38,235 nucleotides of DNA from Pseudomonadota bacterium (GTDB lineage Bacteria > Myxococcota_A > UBA9160 > SZUA-336). The notes beneath the pieces were generated by a model, which worked only from the letters and a program-made list of their open reading frames with translations, searched no databases and had not been told where the DNA came from. Both the position numbers and the translations under genes were made by a program. Every line of letters starts with the position of its first letter. Within the stretch, counting starts at the first letter, position 1. The DNA lies in the NCBI GenBank assembly GCA_003247575.1, contig QJZC01000025.1, positions 70,498 to 108,732 of the forward strand, written 5' to 3'. This document shows positions 25,536 to 34,300 of this stretch, piece by piece.

Positions 25536-26042
25536 GTGAAGACTCTACAGATGCGACGGATCCCGATATTTATCGCTGCGATGACTCTTCTGACGTTTGC
25601 AGGGAATGCAGACGCGGGCGACCTCAAGACATACAGCGCTACGCAGTGTGTCCCCTTGAACCCGAGCACACAGAATCCATTCATTGGCTATACGGTGCTC
25701 GGATCACTCTCGAACTTCAACTCAGAGCAGGGCGTCAAGGTTCTCTGTCCTGCCGTGCGAAATTCACAAAGCGACTTCACGGGCGTGATCCAAGTGCTCG
25801 ACCAGAATGCCGACGAGGACATTGCCTGCACACTGAAGAGCATCTCCAGAACCGGGATGTTCATCGACGTCGACCGCAAGTTCAGCAGCGGATCCAGTCC
25901 GAGCTTTCAGTCGATCGTCTTCGACACCCCACTGACGGGCGGCGCGGGTGCGAGCATCTTCTTCGAATGCACGCTTCCGCGAAAGGACCGCGTGACAGGA
26001 AGGGGCTCGAGCATCCTCTCCTACTCGATCGACGAGCCGTAG
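25536..26042 (+). CDS. small secreted protein of unknown family
   Basis: A 168-residue exported protein. The Sec signal peptide (basic start, then IPIFIAAMTLLTFAGNADAG) ends near residue 27. The mature part has four cysteines in the segments TQCVPLN, KVLCPAVRN, IACTLKS and FFECTLPRKD. Their spacing would allow two disulfides, and the alternation of short polar strands suggests a beta-rich fold. I do not recognise a family. The GTG start at 25536 has GGAGAA at seven bases. The gene is divergent from the second ECF sigma factor, which might control it, and is followed by a strong hairpin at 26075. Confidence 0.75.
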   Translation: MKTLQMRRIPIFIAAMTLLTFAGNADAGDLKTYSATQCVPLNPSTQNPFIGYTVLGSLSNFNSEQGVKVLCPAVRNSQSDFTGVIQVLDQNADEDIACTLKSISRTGMFIDVDRKFSSGSSPSFQSIVFDTPLTGGAGASIFFECTLPRKDRVTGRGSSILSYSIDEP

Positions 26043-26074
26043 CCTTCATCTCTTCCATCCGCCCGGCGTCCCTG

Positions 26075-26112
26075 CCATCGGGGCAAGCTTGTCGCAAGAT
26101 TTGCTCCGATGG
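26075..26112 (+). terminator. long hairpin after the small secreted protein gene
   Basis: CCATCGGGGCAA (26075-26086) pairs with TTGCTCCGATGG (26101-26112) with one G-U pair, and the loop holds an inner CTTG/CAAG stem. It starts 32 bases after the stop codon. No T-run follows, so a structured RNA or processing element is also possible. Confidence 0.6.
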
Positions 26113-26519
26113 TAGCGACGGCCGGGGACAGAGAGCCAAACGCCTGCGCAAAGCCTCCCCCATGGGTCCTCGGGTCCCTTGTTTCTGAGGAAACTTCAGC
26201 CGAGAGGCCCAGCTCAAGGCACGTAACGCGGGCAAATCCTCCCAATCGAACCCATTTCCCCGCACCCCTCCACGACTCGCAGACGATTTGAACCGTCCAG
26301 CGCTTCCAACCGCGGAACCGCGAGCATCGATGGCACTCAACTTGCGTTCGAAATTGGAAGGAGAGGCTCCTTCTCCTCGCGCGAAGCGTGCAAGGCTTCG
26401 CCCGCGTCGCACTGCGGGGGGAGTTTGGCGCCCAGGAGGTCGTCGAACCTGGGGATGTCCTCGTGGTTCTCGACGCAGCTTGGCGAGCCCGTGGCTCGGG
26501 AAGGTGAGGAGAAACGATC
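26113..26519. other. intergenic region before the three-gene cassette
   Basis: About 400 bases with no supported gene. It contains a 7-bp inverted repeat GAAGGAG/CTCCTTC around AGG (26357-26373) and ends in GTGAGGAG, the ribosome-binding site of the gene at 26520. The cassette promoter should be here; I cannot pick one. Confidence 0.45.
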
Positions 26520-27203
26520 ATGGAAACGAAGACAGGTAGTGAGCTCGAATTTCAGCTGATGAGACTCTTTCGCGGCGCCCGCGACGTATTCGCATATCAC
26601 CAGTGGCCCTCGGAGCGCGAGCGCTGGCAAGAACTGGTCATCGCGTTGTTTTCGCGCGTTTGTCCCGAACGCGAGGCGGAGATGCGGGACGCGGTAGCAG
26701 AACTCGACGATCTGGGACTGCTGGAGATCGACGAGCTCGTGACCTTGGCCCCGTACGAGGGGCAACCTCGCAAGGACTCGGTCCTCTCTTCGCGGGTCAT
26801 GGAGACCCTTCGCGACCGCGGATTCGATGCTAGCCAGACCGAGACTGCCCTGGCAACGTTGATCGATGCCGCGCGGAGCCTCCACGAGCACTGTGACGGG
26901 AAGATTCAGAAGTACTTGCGACACTACGGCGAAGCGATGCTATCCGAGCTGCCCGACTACTTCTCGTTCAGCCGCCTGAAACCGTCCGATGTCGAGTATG
27001 CGTTCACCTACTGGCTCCAGAACACGCTGAATATGCCCATCTCGCTGAAGGACGAGAAGCTCACGCGTTTCTGTGAGCGGTTCGGTGGAGACACCGACAC
27101 CCTGGTCGCCGCGGCTGACCGGCTCGACATCAACCTGGCGCTCGTCGACGATCTGGCCGCACAGGCAGCGCAGGCAGACCCAGGTGACGGAGAGAAGAAC
27201 TGA
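26520..27203 (+). CDS. unrecognised helical protein, first gene of the cassette
   Basis: A 227-residue soluble protein, predicted almost wholly alpha-helical from its heptad-like pattern, acidic, and without signal peptide, membrane segment or catalytic motif I know. Notable stretches are FQLMRLFRGARDVFAYHQWP, LFSRVCPEREAEMRDAVAEL, DELVTLAPYEGQPRKDSVLS and LPDYFSFSRLKPSDVEYAFT. The ATG at 26520 has GAGGAG nine bases upstream. The stop TGA is followed by a single base and then the next gene's ATG, so the two are translated together. The downstream partners are a basic, disordered protein and a membrane NTPase, which suggests a multiprotein complex at the inner membrane. No function is assigned. 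Confidence 0.8.
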   Translation: METKTGSELEFQLMRLFRGARDVFAYHQWPSERERWQELVIALFSRVCPEREAEMRDAVAELDDLGLLEIDELVTLAPYEGQPRKDSVLSSRVMETLRDRGFDASQTETALATLIDAARSLHEHCDGKIQKYLRHYGEAMLSELPDYFSFSRLKPSDVEYAFTYWLQNTLNMPISLKDEKLTRFCERFGGDTDTLVAAADRLDINLALVDDLAAQAAQADPGDGEKN

Positions 27204-27204
27204 G

Positions 27205-28317
27205 ATGGGCAAGGACAGCTGGGGGAAGTGGAAGGCAGAGGCTCCGGGGCACTGGAGCGAGGCGGCGTCGAGAGCGCTGCATGAGAAGAGCGCCGTCGAG
27301 CGAGCGGTAGACCAGTTGGAGCGATCCGGAACCATGGAGCGGCTCCCTTGGCACAAGCGCAAGGGCCTGAGAGGTGTTGCCTCCCATCGCAGGATTCTCC
27401 GCCACACGGATGCGTTCCTCTCCACCGCCGCGGAGTTCGCATCTACCCTTGCTCCCGATTCCTGGAAAGGCGTCGCCTTCGAACTCGGCACGTTGGGTGT
27501 GGGAGCCGTGACCAAGCTGAGGCACCTGGCGAAGCTCCGACACCTGGCGGGACCGATCGAGGTCTTGAAGGACGCCCCAAAAGGGATCCAGCTTGGCCAT
27601 GAGGTCCGGGTGGTGCGGACCGCCCTACGGTCTCGCCGCGTAGGGAAGCACATGCGCGCACTCTCAAAGCTCGTGAACAAGAACGACCCGACGCAGCAAA
27701 GGGCAATCGAGAACATCTACCGAGCCAAGGACGTCGCGCGCGGCCTCTGGACCGCCGAGAAGGCGGTCGAGCTGGTGCACGTCGTCGAGGCGGGTAAGAA
27801 GGCGGCGTCTGCGATCGGCCGGGGCTCCCGGGCTCCCGCGCAGAAGCCAAGAACGAGCCCTCCCGGGAAAGTCGCGGCGTCGGGGGCGCGCCCTCTCAGC
27901 GAACCGGGCAAGGTTCGGGCCGTTGCGCGCAGTGAGCGTGTGAGCCCGCCCGCAGCCGCGATTGCTCACACTCCCGGGGCGAAGAGTCCCACGCGGAGCG
28001 CGCAGCCGCTGAGAAAGATCGGCAGGCCGCTCCCCAGCGCAGGCGAGCTCGTCAAAGGACAGGGGTACGATGCGATCCTGGGCGGTCCGACGATGCAGCG
28101 GATCCGTCGCTATGTTCCGCCGCTACGTCCGCATGTCCCCAAGGCCCCACCGGCGCAGTCGTCGCGGACTGGGAGCGCGGGTCGGCCCAACGTCCTCCGC
28201 TCACTCGACGCGGGTCAGCTGCGGACGCCGCAGCGGGGACGGGGTGCGGCGCCCGTTCGCCCAAACCCTTACCAACGACCCCAAGCCGGGACACTGCGAC
28301 GACCCATGGCGCGATAG
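27205..28317 (+). CDS. unrecognised basic protein with disordered C-terminal half
   Basis: A 370-residue protein. The N-terminal ~210 residues are helical and amphipathic, with a repeated motif KLRHLA/KLRHLA near residues 100-112 and a weakly hydrophobic WKGVAFELGTLGVGAVT. From about 212 on it is Pro/Arg/Ala/Ser-rich and strongly basic (SRAPAQKPRTSPPGKVAASG and similar), probably disordered, and ends PYQRPQAGTLRRPMAR. Such a tail would suit binding to membrane lipid head groups, nucleic acid or an acidic partner; the first protein of the cassette is acidic. The start at 27205, one base after the previous stop, is preferred to the upstream codon of the same frame. It is followed after 8 bases by the membrane NTPase gene. 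I do not recognise a family. Confidence 0.77.
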   Translation: MGKDSWGKWKAEAPGHWSEAASRALHEKSAVERAVDQLERSGTMERLPWHKRKGLRGVASHRRILRHTDAFLSTAAEFASTLAPDSWKGVAFELGTLGVGAVTKLRHLAKLRHLAGPIEVLKDAPKGIQLGHEVRVVRTALRSRRVGKHMRALSKLVNKNDPTQQRAIENIYRAKDVARGLWTAEKAVELVHVVEAGKKAASAIGRGSRAPAQKPRTSPPGKVAASGARPLSEPGKVRAVARSERVSPPAAAIAHTPGAKSPTRSAQPLRKIGRPLPSAGELVKGQGYDAILGGPTMQRIRRYVPPLRPHVPKAPPAQSSRTGSAGRPNVLRSLDAGQLRTPQRGRGAAPVRPNPYQRPQAGTLRRPMAR

Positions 28318-28325
28318 CACACATC

Positions 28326-30545
28326 ATGGATGCCGACGCGTACACGGAACGCTTGATGAGGAGCATCTACCGTTCAATAGCGAGAAGGCTCGTGGCGTTC
28401 CTGATCCTGTTCGGGAGCATCTTCGGCAGCCTGTGGACGTTTCTCGACCCCTGGGACCCACTCGGCATCCACGTGCTGGAGCCACTGCGTTGGGCCGGCT
28501 ACGGCGCACTCCTCATCGTATCAGCAGGCATGTCGGCGCTCGTAATGGTGCTCTTTCGCGAGCGCGAGACGAGCCTGCTGCGATTGGAGACGGTCCTGGG
28601 TCGGAACCGTCCACCGGCCGCCACTGGAACGGGCGGCGGCTCGATTCTACGAGACTTGCGCATGCGCTGGACGGATTTCGATGAGGCGCGTGTGATCGAG
28701 CGCCCAGAGGTCGACCGGCTGATCCGGTCGTTCGACGACTGCTCGATCCAAGTTGTCGAGGGCTTGCCGGCGTCCGGAAGGTCGGTCCTGCTCCAGCACG
28801 TGGGCTACCGGCTTGCTTCGCGCCGGCGTTACCGCGTCTACTACATCGGTTGCGAGTTTCTCGACGAAGCGCATCTCGAGCAGGAGTTCGAGAAGGCGCT
28901 CGAGATCGAAAACTCTCGAGCGCTGATTCTCATCGACGACTTCGACGAGCGCTTCGAGTCCTTTCTGCTGAAACACGACAACCGGCCAGAGCCCAAGCCC
29001 AATCTTCTCCTCGCAAGTCGGGTCAGGCCTGCGAATCCGTGCCACCACCACGCGATCGAAGACTACCCGACCGTCCGCATCACCGCGGAATCGCTCGCCG
29101 AGAGCATGATTCGCAGGCGACTCTCCGAGCAGACCGGCCCCGACACCGTCGAGCGACGGATTCCTCAGTTCATCCAGTACGCGCACGATCTGTGGATCCT
29201 GGCGTGGGCCCTCGAGCTACTGCTCCCAGAGCTTGGTGCCGATCCACAGGCTCTGTACGAGAAGGTGAAGCAACGGATTCTCGAGTCTCCGGACGCTCTG
29301 GACGTCCTGCCCGCCATCGCCATCGTGAGTCGCCTCGAGATTCCGGTCGAGCGCGACTTCCTCACCAGCGAGTCACGCGGCCTTGGGCTCTCGGAGAGTT
29401 CGCTGACCTACCTGATCGAACACGACGAGCTTCGCCGGGTGGTCGTCGATGGCGCTACCGGAAAGGTCGCAGCGGTGGCATTCCACCACCTCTCGACCGC
29501 CAGACTGATCTACGATGCCGTGCGCTCCACAGAACTGTTGCGCTCCTTCATCGATCGATTCTTGCCCGATGCCATCGACGACTGGGAGCCGCGATTTCTG
29601 CTGCGATACGTCCTCCACTCCGACATCCTCTGCTACGTGGAAACGGAGAGCTGGGCCTATCAAGACGTGCTGCGTCCCTTGGTCGAAGCCAATCTCGCGG
29701 ACAGCGAGATGTGCACGCGCCTGCGTCGCGCCGTACAACGCGCGATCGACGACGACCGCCATCTGGCACTCAAGGTCTCTCACCTCGTAGGCTTCGGGAG
29801 ACCCTCCTGCGATGCGGTCGCTGGCAACGTGTCGCTGGCACGGCTGGTCGCCGAGGTCAGCCACGAAAGCGATCCGCAACGGCTCGCGAGCACGTTCATC
29901 GCGCTTCGAGGAGGGCTCCTCGCCCGAGTCGCGGCACAGCTCGATCTACGACGGATCGCCGCGTGCGTAGCCGGCGACCTGCGATCTTCCGCGGGCGCGC
30001 TGGCCGCACTGGCGATCAGCGAGCAAGCCCTGTGTGCCGAGCTTCTGCGCCTGATCGGGCATCATTCGCTCGAGAAACAGGTTCGGGAGCTTCCTCCCGA
30101 GGACTTCGAAGGCCTCTACGAGGACCAAGACCAGACGAATCTGGAGTCGCTCGGTGCTCTGTATGTGGAGCTCGCGCACTCCGATACGCACCTCGCTCGC
30201 GTTCTGCTCGATCGGCTCCTGCTCGAGCTTCGGAACGAACCGGATAGCGTCGACGAGGAGAACGACTTCCCGCTCGCGCTCTCCCGCATCGTGAACCTCC
30301 TCGAACAAGTGGGACAGGCGCAGCGAACGCTCGGGCGCGTCGAGCCCGCCGTCGAAGATCTGCTGAGCGGCCTGCAGGCGCTTTGGGACGAGGCGGTCCG
30401 CGAGAAGGTCTGGTGGGAAGTGGAGATCGGCGGCAACGACGACTTCTCCACCGCCAATGCGAGGAAGCCCTTGATCGATGGAATCACCGCGGCGGTGAGC
30501 GGAGACCCGGGTCGCGCACGCAAGTGGACCGAGCGGGTACGGTAA
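28326..30545 (+). CDS. membrane-anchored STAND-like NTPase with degenerate P-loop
   Basis: A 739-residue protein. Two membrane helices open it: about 21-41 (LVAFLILFGSIFGSLWTFL) and 58-77 (YGALLIVSAGMSALVMVLF). The soluble part starts with a P-loop-like segment: EGLPASGRSVLLQHVGYRLA, where the invariant lysine of GxxxxGK(S/T) is replaced by arginine. A Walker B-like strand ALILIDDFDERF lies near residue 198, then PNLLLASRV, like the sensor strand of STAND/AAA proteins. The rest (about 250-739) is helical, with winged-helix-like and repeat-like segments such as FLLRYVLHSDILCYVETESW. This is the order of signal-transducing STAND ATPases, which change state when a ligand is bound. The R in the P-loop may abolish hydrolysis. 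The gene ends 30 bases from the convergent PspA gene. Confidence 0.8.
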   Translation: MDADAYTERLMRSIYRSIARRLVAFLILFGSIFGSLWTFLDPWDPLGIHVLEPLRWAGYGALLIVSAGMSALVMVLFRERETSLLRLETVLGRNRPPAATGTGGGSILRDLRMRWTDFDEARVIERPEVDRLIRSFDDCSIQVVEGLPASGRSVLLQHVGYRLASRRRYRVYYIGCEFLDEAHLEQEFEKALEIENSRALILIDDFDERFESFLLKHDNRPEPKPNLLLASRVRPANPCHHHAIEDYPTVRITAESLAESMIRRRLSEQTGPDTVERRIPQFIQYAHDLWILAWALELLLPELGADPQALYEKVKQRILESPDALDVLPAIAIVSRLEIPVERDFLTSESRGLGLSESSLTYLIEHDELRRVVVDGATGKVAAVAFHHLSTARLIYDAVRSTELLRSFIDRFLPDAIDDWEPRFLLRYVLHSDILCYVETESWAYQDVLRPLVEANLADSEMCTRLRRAVQRAIDDDRHLALKVSHLVGFGRPSCDAVAGNVSLARLVAEVSHESDPQRLASTFIALRGGLLARVAAQLDLRRIAACVAGDLRSSAGALAALAISEQALCAELLRLIGHHSLEKQVRELPPEDFEGLYEDQDQTNLESLGALYVELAHSDTHLARVLLDRLLLELRNEPDSVDEENDFPLALSRIVNLLEQVGQAQRTLGRVEPAVEDLLSGLQALWDEAVREKVWWEVEIGGNDDFSTANARKPLIDGITAAVSGDPGRARKWTERVR

Positions 30546-30575
30546 TGATCCCCTGCGGGCGATCGAGAAGACGCG

Positions 30576-31340
30576 TCAGCGGTTCTCGTCCTCGGAGTCG
30601 CCCCCCTGGGTAGACATGGGAATCTGACGTACGGGTGAATCCGCCGCCTGCGCGGGGGCATCGAGCGCGCCCCCATCTCGCGACGCGAACTCTGCGAGGG
30701 CCTGCTCCGCGAGTGCGTCGAGCTCGGCAGCCTGTGCTTGCACGTCCCTCACGTCGAGTGCGTCTTGCATGACCCGAGAGGTTCCCCGCGCGCGACTGCG
30801 CTCTTCGTTCACGAGAAACTCGAGCCTCCCGAGGGTGTCTCCAGCGTCGCTCACCGAGCCGATGAGCCCAGCCGCCATCGAATTCAGCTCGGCCATCGCC
30901 TTCTCTACTCGCAGCTCGTCGATCTCTCGGCGCAGCTTCTCGATCTTGGCACGCGCCGCGTCGACCGCAACATCGCGGGCAGCAATGAGCTCGCGGTACG
31001 TCCTCTCGGCGTTCTCCGCCTGCTTTCGGTTCTCGACCAGCTCGCGACTCACCGTGGTCAGTCGCAGCGCACACTGCTTGGCAGCGTCTCGGTTCCCCGC
31101 GGCCAGGTGCGCGCGAGTCTTGGCCGTCAGGCTCTCCTCCTCGTCCGCGAGCTGGTTCACCTGGCCGATCAGCCGTTCGCACATCGCCGCGTGCGAGACC
31201 AGTCCCTGATTGAACTTCGAGATCTGCGTCCGCAGATTCTCGCGCTCGTTCTCGAGCAAGGCTTCGGGATTCGCCGCCTCGATCTGGGTCACCTTGAGTC
31301 GAAACCATCCGAGTACCACGCGGAGCATCCGTTCCATCAT
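30576..31340 (-). CDS. PspA/IM30 (ESCRT-III-like) membrane-stress protein
   Basis: A 254-residue member of the PspA/IM30/Vipp1 family, which polymerises on the inner membrane and protects it when it leaks. The N-terminal amphipathic helix is present (MLRVVLGWFRLKVTQIEAAN). The long helical hairpin follows: ALLENERENLRTQISKFNQG, CERLIGQVNQLADEEESLTA, and RTYRELIAARDVAVDAARAK. The core ends near residue 190; the Gly/Ala/Asp-rich tail is variable and not needed in other members. The start ATG overlaps the ATPase gene's stop by four bases (ATGA), with GGAG upstream inside that gene. It is the last gene of the flotillin-ATPase-PspA operon. In other bacteria PspA is paired with PspBC or with LiaFSR/NfeD-flotillin genes; here the partner set is flotillin plus a DUF3686 ATPase. 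Confidence 0.93.
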   Translation of the reverse strand: MMERMLRVVLGWFRLKVTQIEAANPEALLENERENLRTQISKFNQGLVSHAAMCERLIGQVNQLADEEESLTAKTRAHLAAGNRDAAKQCALRLTTVSRELVENRKQAENAERTYRELIAARDVAVDAARAKIEKLRREIDELRVEKAMAELNSMAAGLIGSVSDAGDTLGRLEFLVNEERSRARGTSRVMQDALDVRDVQAQAAELDALAEQALAEFASRDGGALDAPAQAADSPVRQIPMSTQGGDSEDENR

Positions 31341-34300
31341 CTCTCGTCTCCAGATTCTCGAGCCGGGGCTCGTCCATCACCGGGTGGATTCTGTACACGC
31401 CGAACGAGTTCGCGCGTATCGATTCGCTGCAGTGCGTCGAGTAGGTCTCTCAGCATGTCGAAGTGCTTGAGCGTCTTGTTCAGGTCGGCCTTCAAGCGGG
31501 CATCAGAGCTGCTGAGACCCGCACGACGTTCGATCTCGTGTAGGGTTGGAATCAGGAGATCCTTGATCTTCTGCACCATCTTCTCGAGCAGATCCTTCAC
31601 GCCCGGCCCCAAGGACTGGACGATCTCACCTCTCCTCGGAGCAGTGGCCAGGGTTTGGAGGGTCTGGTCCAGCTTGTCGAGATAGAGACCGAGCGGGACC
31701 GAATCAGCCGCCTCGCCCGGTGCTGCGCTCGCGATCGTCTGCGAGATCGCCTCCAATCCAGCTACGAGTGGAGCCATGTCCTCGAACATGCGATCCGATT
31801 GGGGAGGCGAGAGCAAGGCGCGAGAAACCGCAGCGAGGTGATCGCCGAGTCCGCTCACGAGAGGCTGCAGAGCCGCCTCGATGGTGGCGCCGTCCAGTCG
31901 CGAGCTACTCGCGAGCTCGGCTCGAATCGCTTCCAGGCGCTCCGAGAGCAAGCCGATCTGACCGCTCACACGGGCTGCGGGATCGTCGCTCTCCCCGCCC
32001 GTGAGCTTGACCCGCTCGAAGTCGCGCAGAATCTGCTGCCAGCGCTCGACCTCTGACTCGCTCATGACCCCGCGCAGCTGCTTCAGCTTGAGTAGGTTGT
32101 GCTCTGCGCCCGAGGTGAGCGTCTGCGCTTCACCTTGGTAGTGGTCATCGATCAGCGCTTCGAGCTCGTCCTCGGTCATCACGGAGACGACCTGCTCCGC
32201 AATCTTGTTCATGTTCCTGTAGCTTCCCTGCAGCTTGAAGGGGGGCTCGGTGCGAAAGGCGTCATCCATCGAGGCCGAACGGATGTACTCCCGGTTCACC
32301 GCGAGCAGCACCTCCTGCACGCGAAGCAGGCGCCGCAGGACGCTCAGGATCTCGTCGAGCTCGACCGGCGCGTAGTCGTGCGAGAGCTCGTCGGCCTCAC
32401 CGCCCGCGCCCCTGGCCAGCCGCACCAAGCGAACGACGTCGCGCGGATCCCGCGTCGAGAGCGGGCTCAGCACCGGGTTCGAGGTCAGTGCGTTCTCGAT
32501 GTAGCTGAGCTCGAACAAGGACTCTCGACCGCTCAGCACGTCTCCGAGATTGTAGATGTCTGCGCGATTGGCCAGCATGTCCGGAATCTGGAACTTCTCT
32601 CCCGACTCGGTATACGGATTGCCTGCCATGCAGACACAGAATCTCTTTCCGCGCAGATCATAGGTCTTCGAACGGCCACGCCACACGCCCTCGATGCGTC
32701 GCTGCCCATCGCAGAGGGAGATGAACTTCTGTAGCAGCTCGGAACTCGTGTGCTGGATGTCGTCGAGATAGAGCAGGATGTTGCTGCCCATCTCGAGGGC
32801 GAGATTGATCTTCTCGACCTCTTGCCGTGCGCCTGCGTTCGGCACCTGAGCTGGATCGAGGGAGACGACGGTGTGGCCCAGGGCTGGCCCATTGACCTTG
32901 ACGAAGATCAGTCCGAGGCGATCCGCCACGTATTCCATCAACGTGGTCTTGCCGTAGCCGGGGGGAGAGATCAGGAGCAGCAAGCCCATCAGATCCGTGC
33001 GCTTCTTGTCCCCGAGGGCACCGATCTGCTTGGCCAGGTTGTTCCCGATGATCGGAAGATAGACTTCATCGATCAGTCGGTTGCGCACGAACGACGCCAG
33101 GACGCGCGGCTCGAACTCTCGGAGGCGCAGCTCCTCGCGCGCACGTTCGACGAGCTCACTACGCAGCCTGTGGTAAGCTCGATAGCCCGGAACACACACG
33201 TCTCGGTGTCGGCGCACGCGAGCCAACAGCTCGTCGAGCCGCAAGCCTAGGCGACGCGCGTCGATCCTCGGGTGCTGTCCCAGCAAGCCCTCCACTCGGA
33301 GCTCCTCATGCGATCCCCCCGGATAGCGATTGAGCGATCTCTCGGTCAGCAGCAGCGCCGCGGCCTCGTCTGCGAATCGAACCAGAGAGCCGTCTGGCCG
33401 ATGCCGCTCCATCCACCCGAGAATCCAGGTGCGAGACAGCTCCCAGAGCCGACTCAGATCGTTTTCGAGCGCGCGCAGATCCTCCTCGAAATCGTTCAGG
33501 GTCGCATTCTGGCGTAGCTCGCCTCGCAGCTGAGCCACGAGCTCCCGCGCTTCCGCACTCGCGACGAAGTCGTGCTCGCTGCGCGCGAGCTCCTCGAAGA
33601 GGTACTCGGCGATGGCACCGAGCTCGTACGGGTCGAACTCGATCTCGTGTCGCGAGAAGAAATCCTCGAGCGACGAGGCGAGCGACCGCTCGAATGCGCG
33701 CACCCCCGAGAAGTCCCCGAAAGCCGCGCGAAGCCGGCTCAAGCTCTGGGCGTGGCGCTCGAACACCAGCTTGCCGTGGACATCTGCGAGAAATGCCCAG
33801 AACAGGCACGCCCTGGCTCGAATCCGCGGCTCGAATCGCAGCAAACCCACCGAGCGGTAGTGCCGCAGGGCGGCCTCCAGGATTTGCGCGGCATCCACGT
33901 CGTGGACTCCGCGCTCGTACCCTTCTTCGTAGCGCTCCGCCGCCTGCTCGCGGATGTGAGGGAGCAGCTCACCCGCCCCCGAGAGCTCCGCTAGCGTGAC
34001 CAGCCCAGCACCCCCGCGACTCTCTGCAGCCTCGAGCAAGAGGCATCCAGCCAGGTATTCGGCCCGGTACAGGTCGGGAGTCTCGGACGGGAGGTTCTGG
34101 TCCCAGAACGTTCGCGTCTCCGAGAACTCCGGGTCGCCTACCCGCTCGAAGTAGTCGGTTCCGCTCATATGGAGAAACATCTCTCCATCGCGCGGGACCA
34201 AGGTCAGCTCGAGGGGCTGCTGGTTGACGCTGAAGCGATGCGTACCCAGGCGGATGACTGCGGATCCGTCCTCGAAGATGTCGCGCCGATCGCGCAGCGC

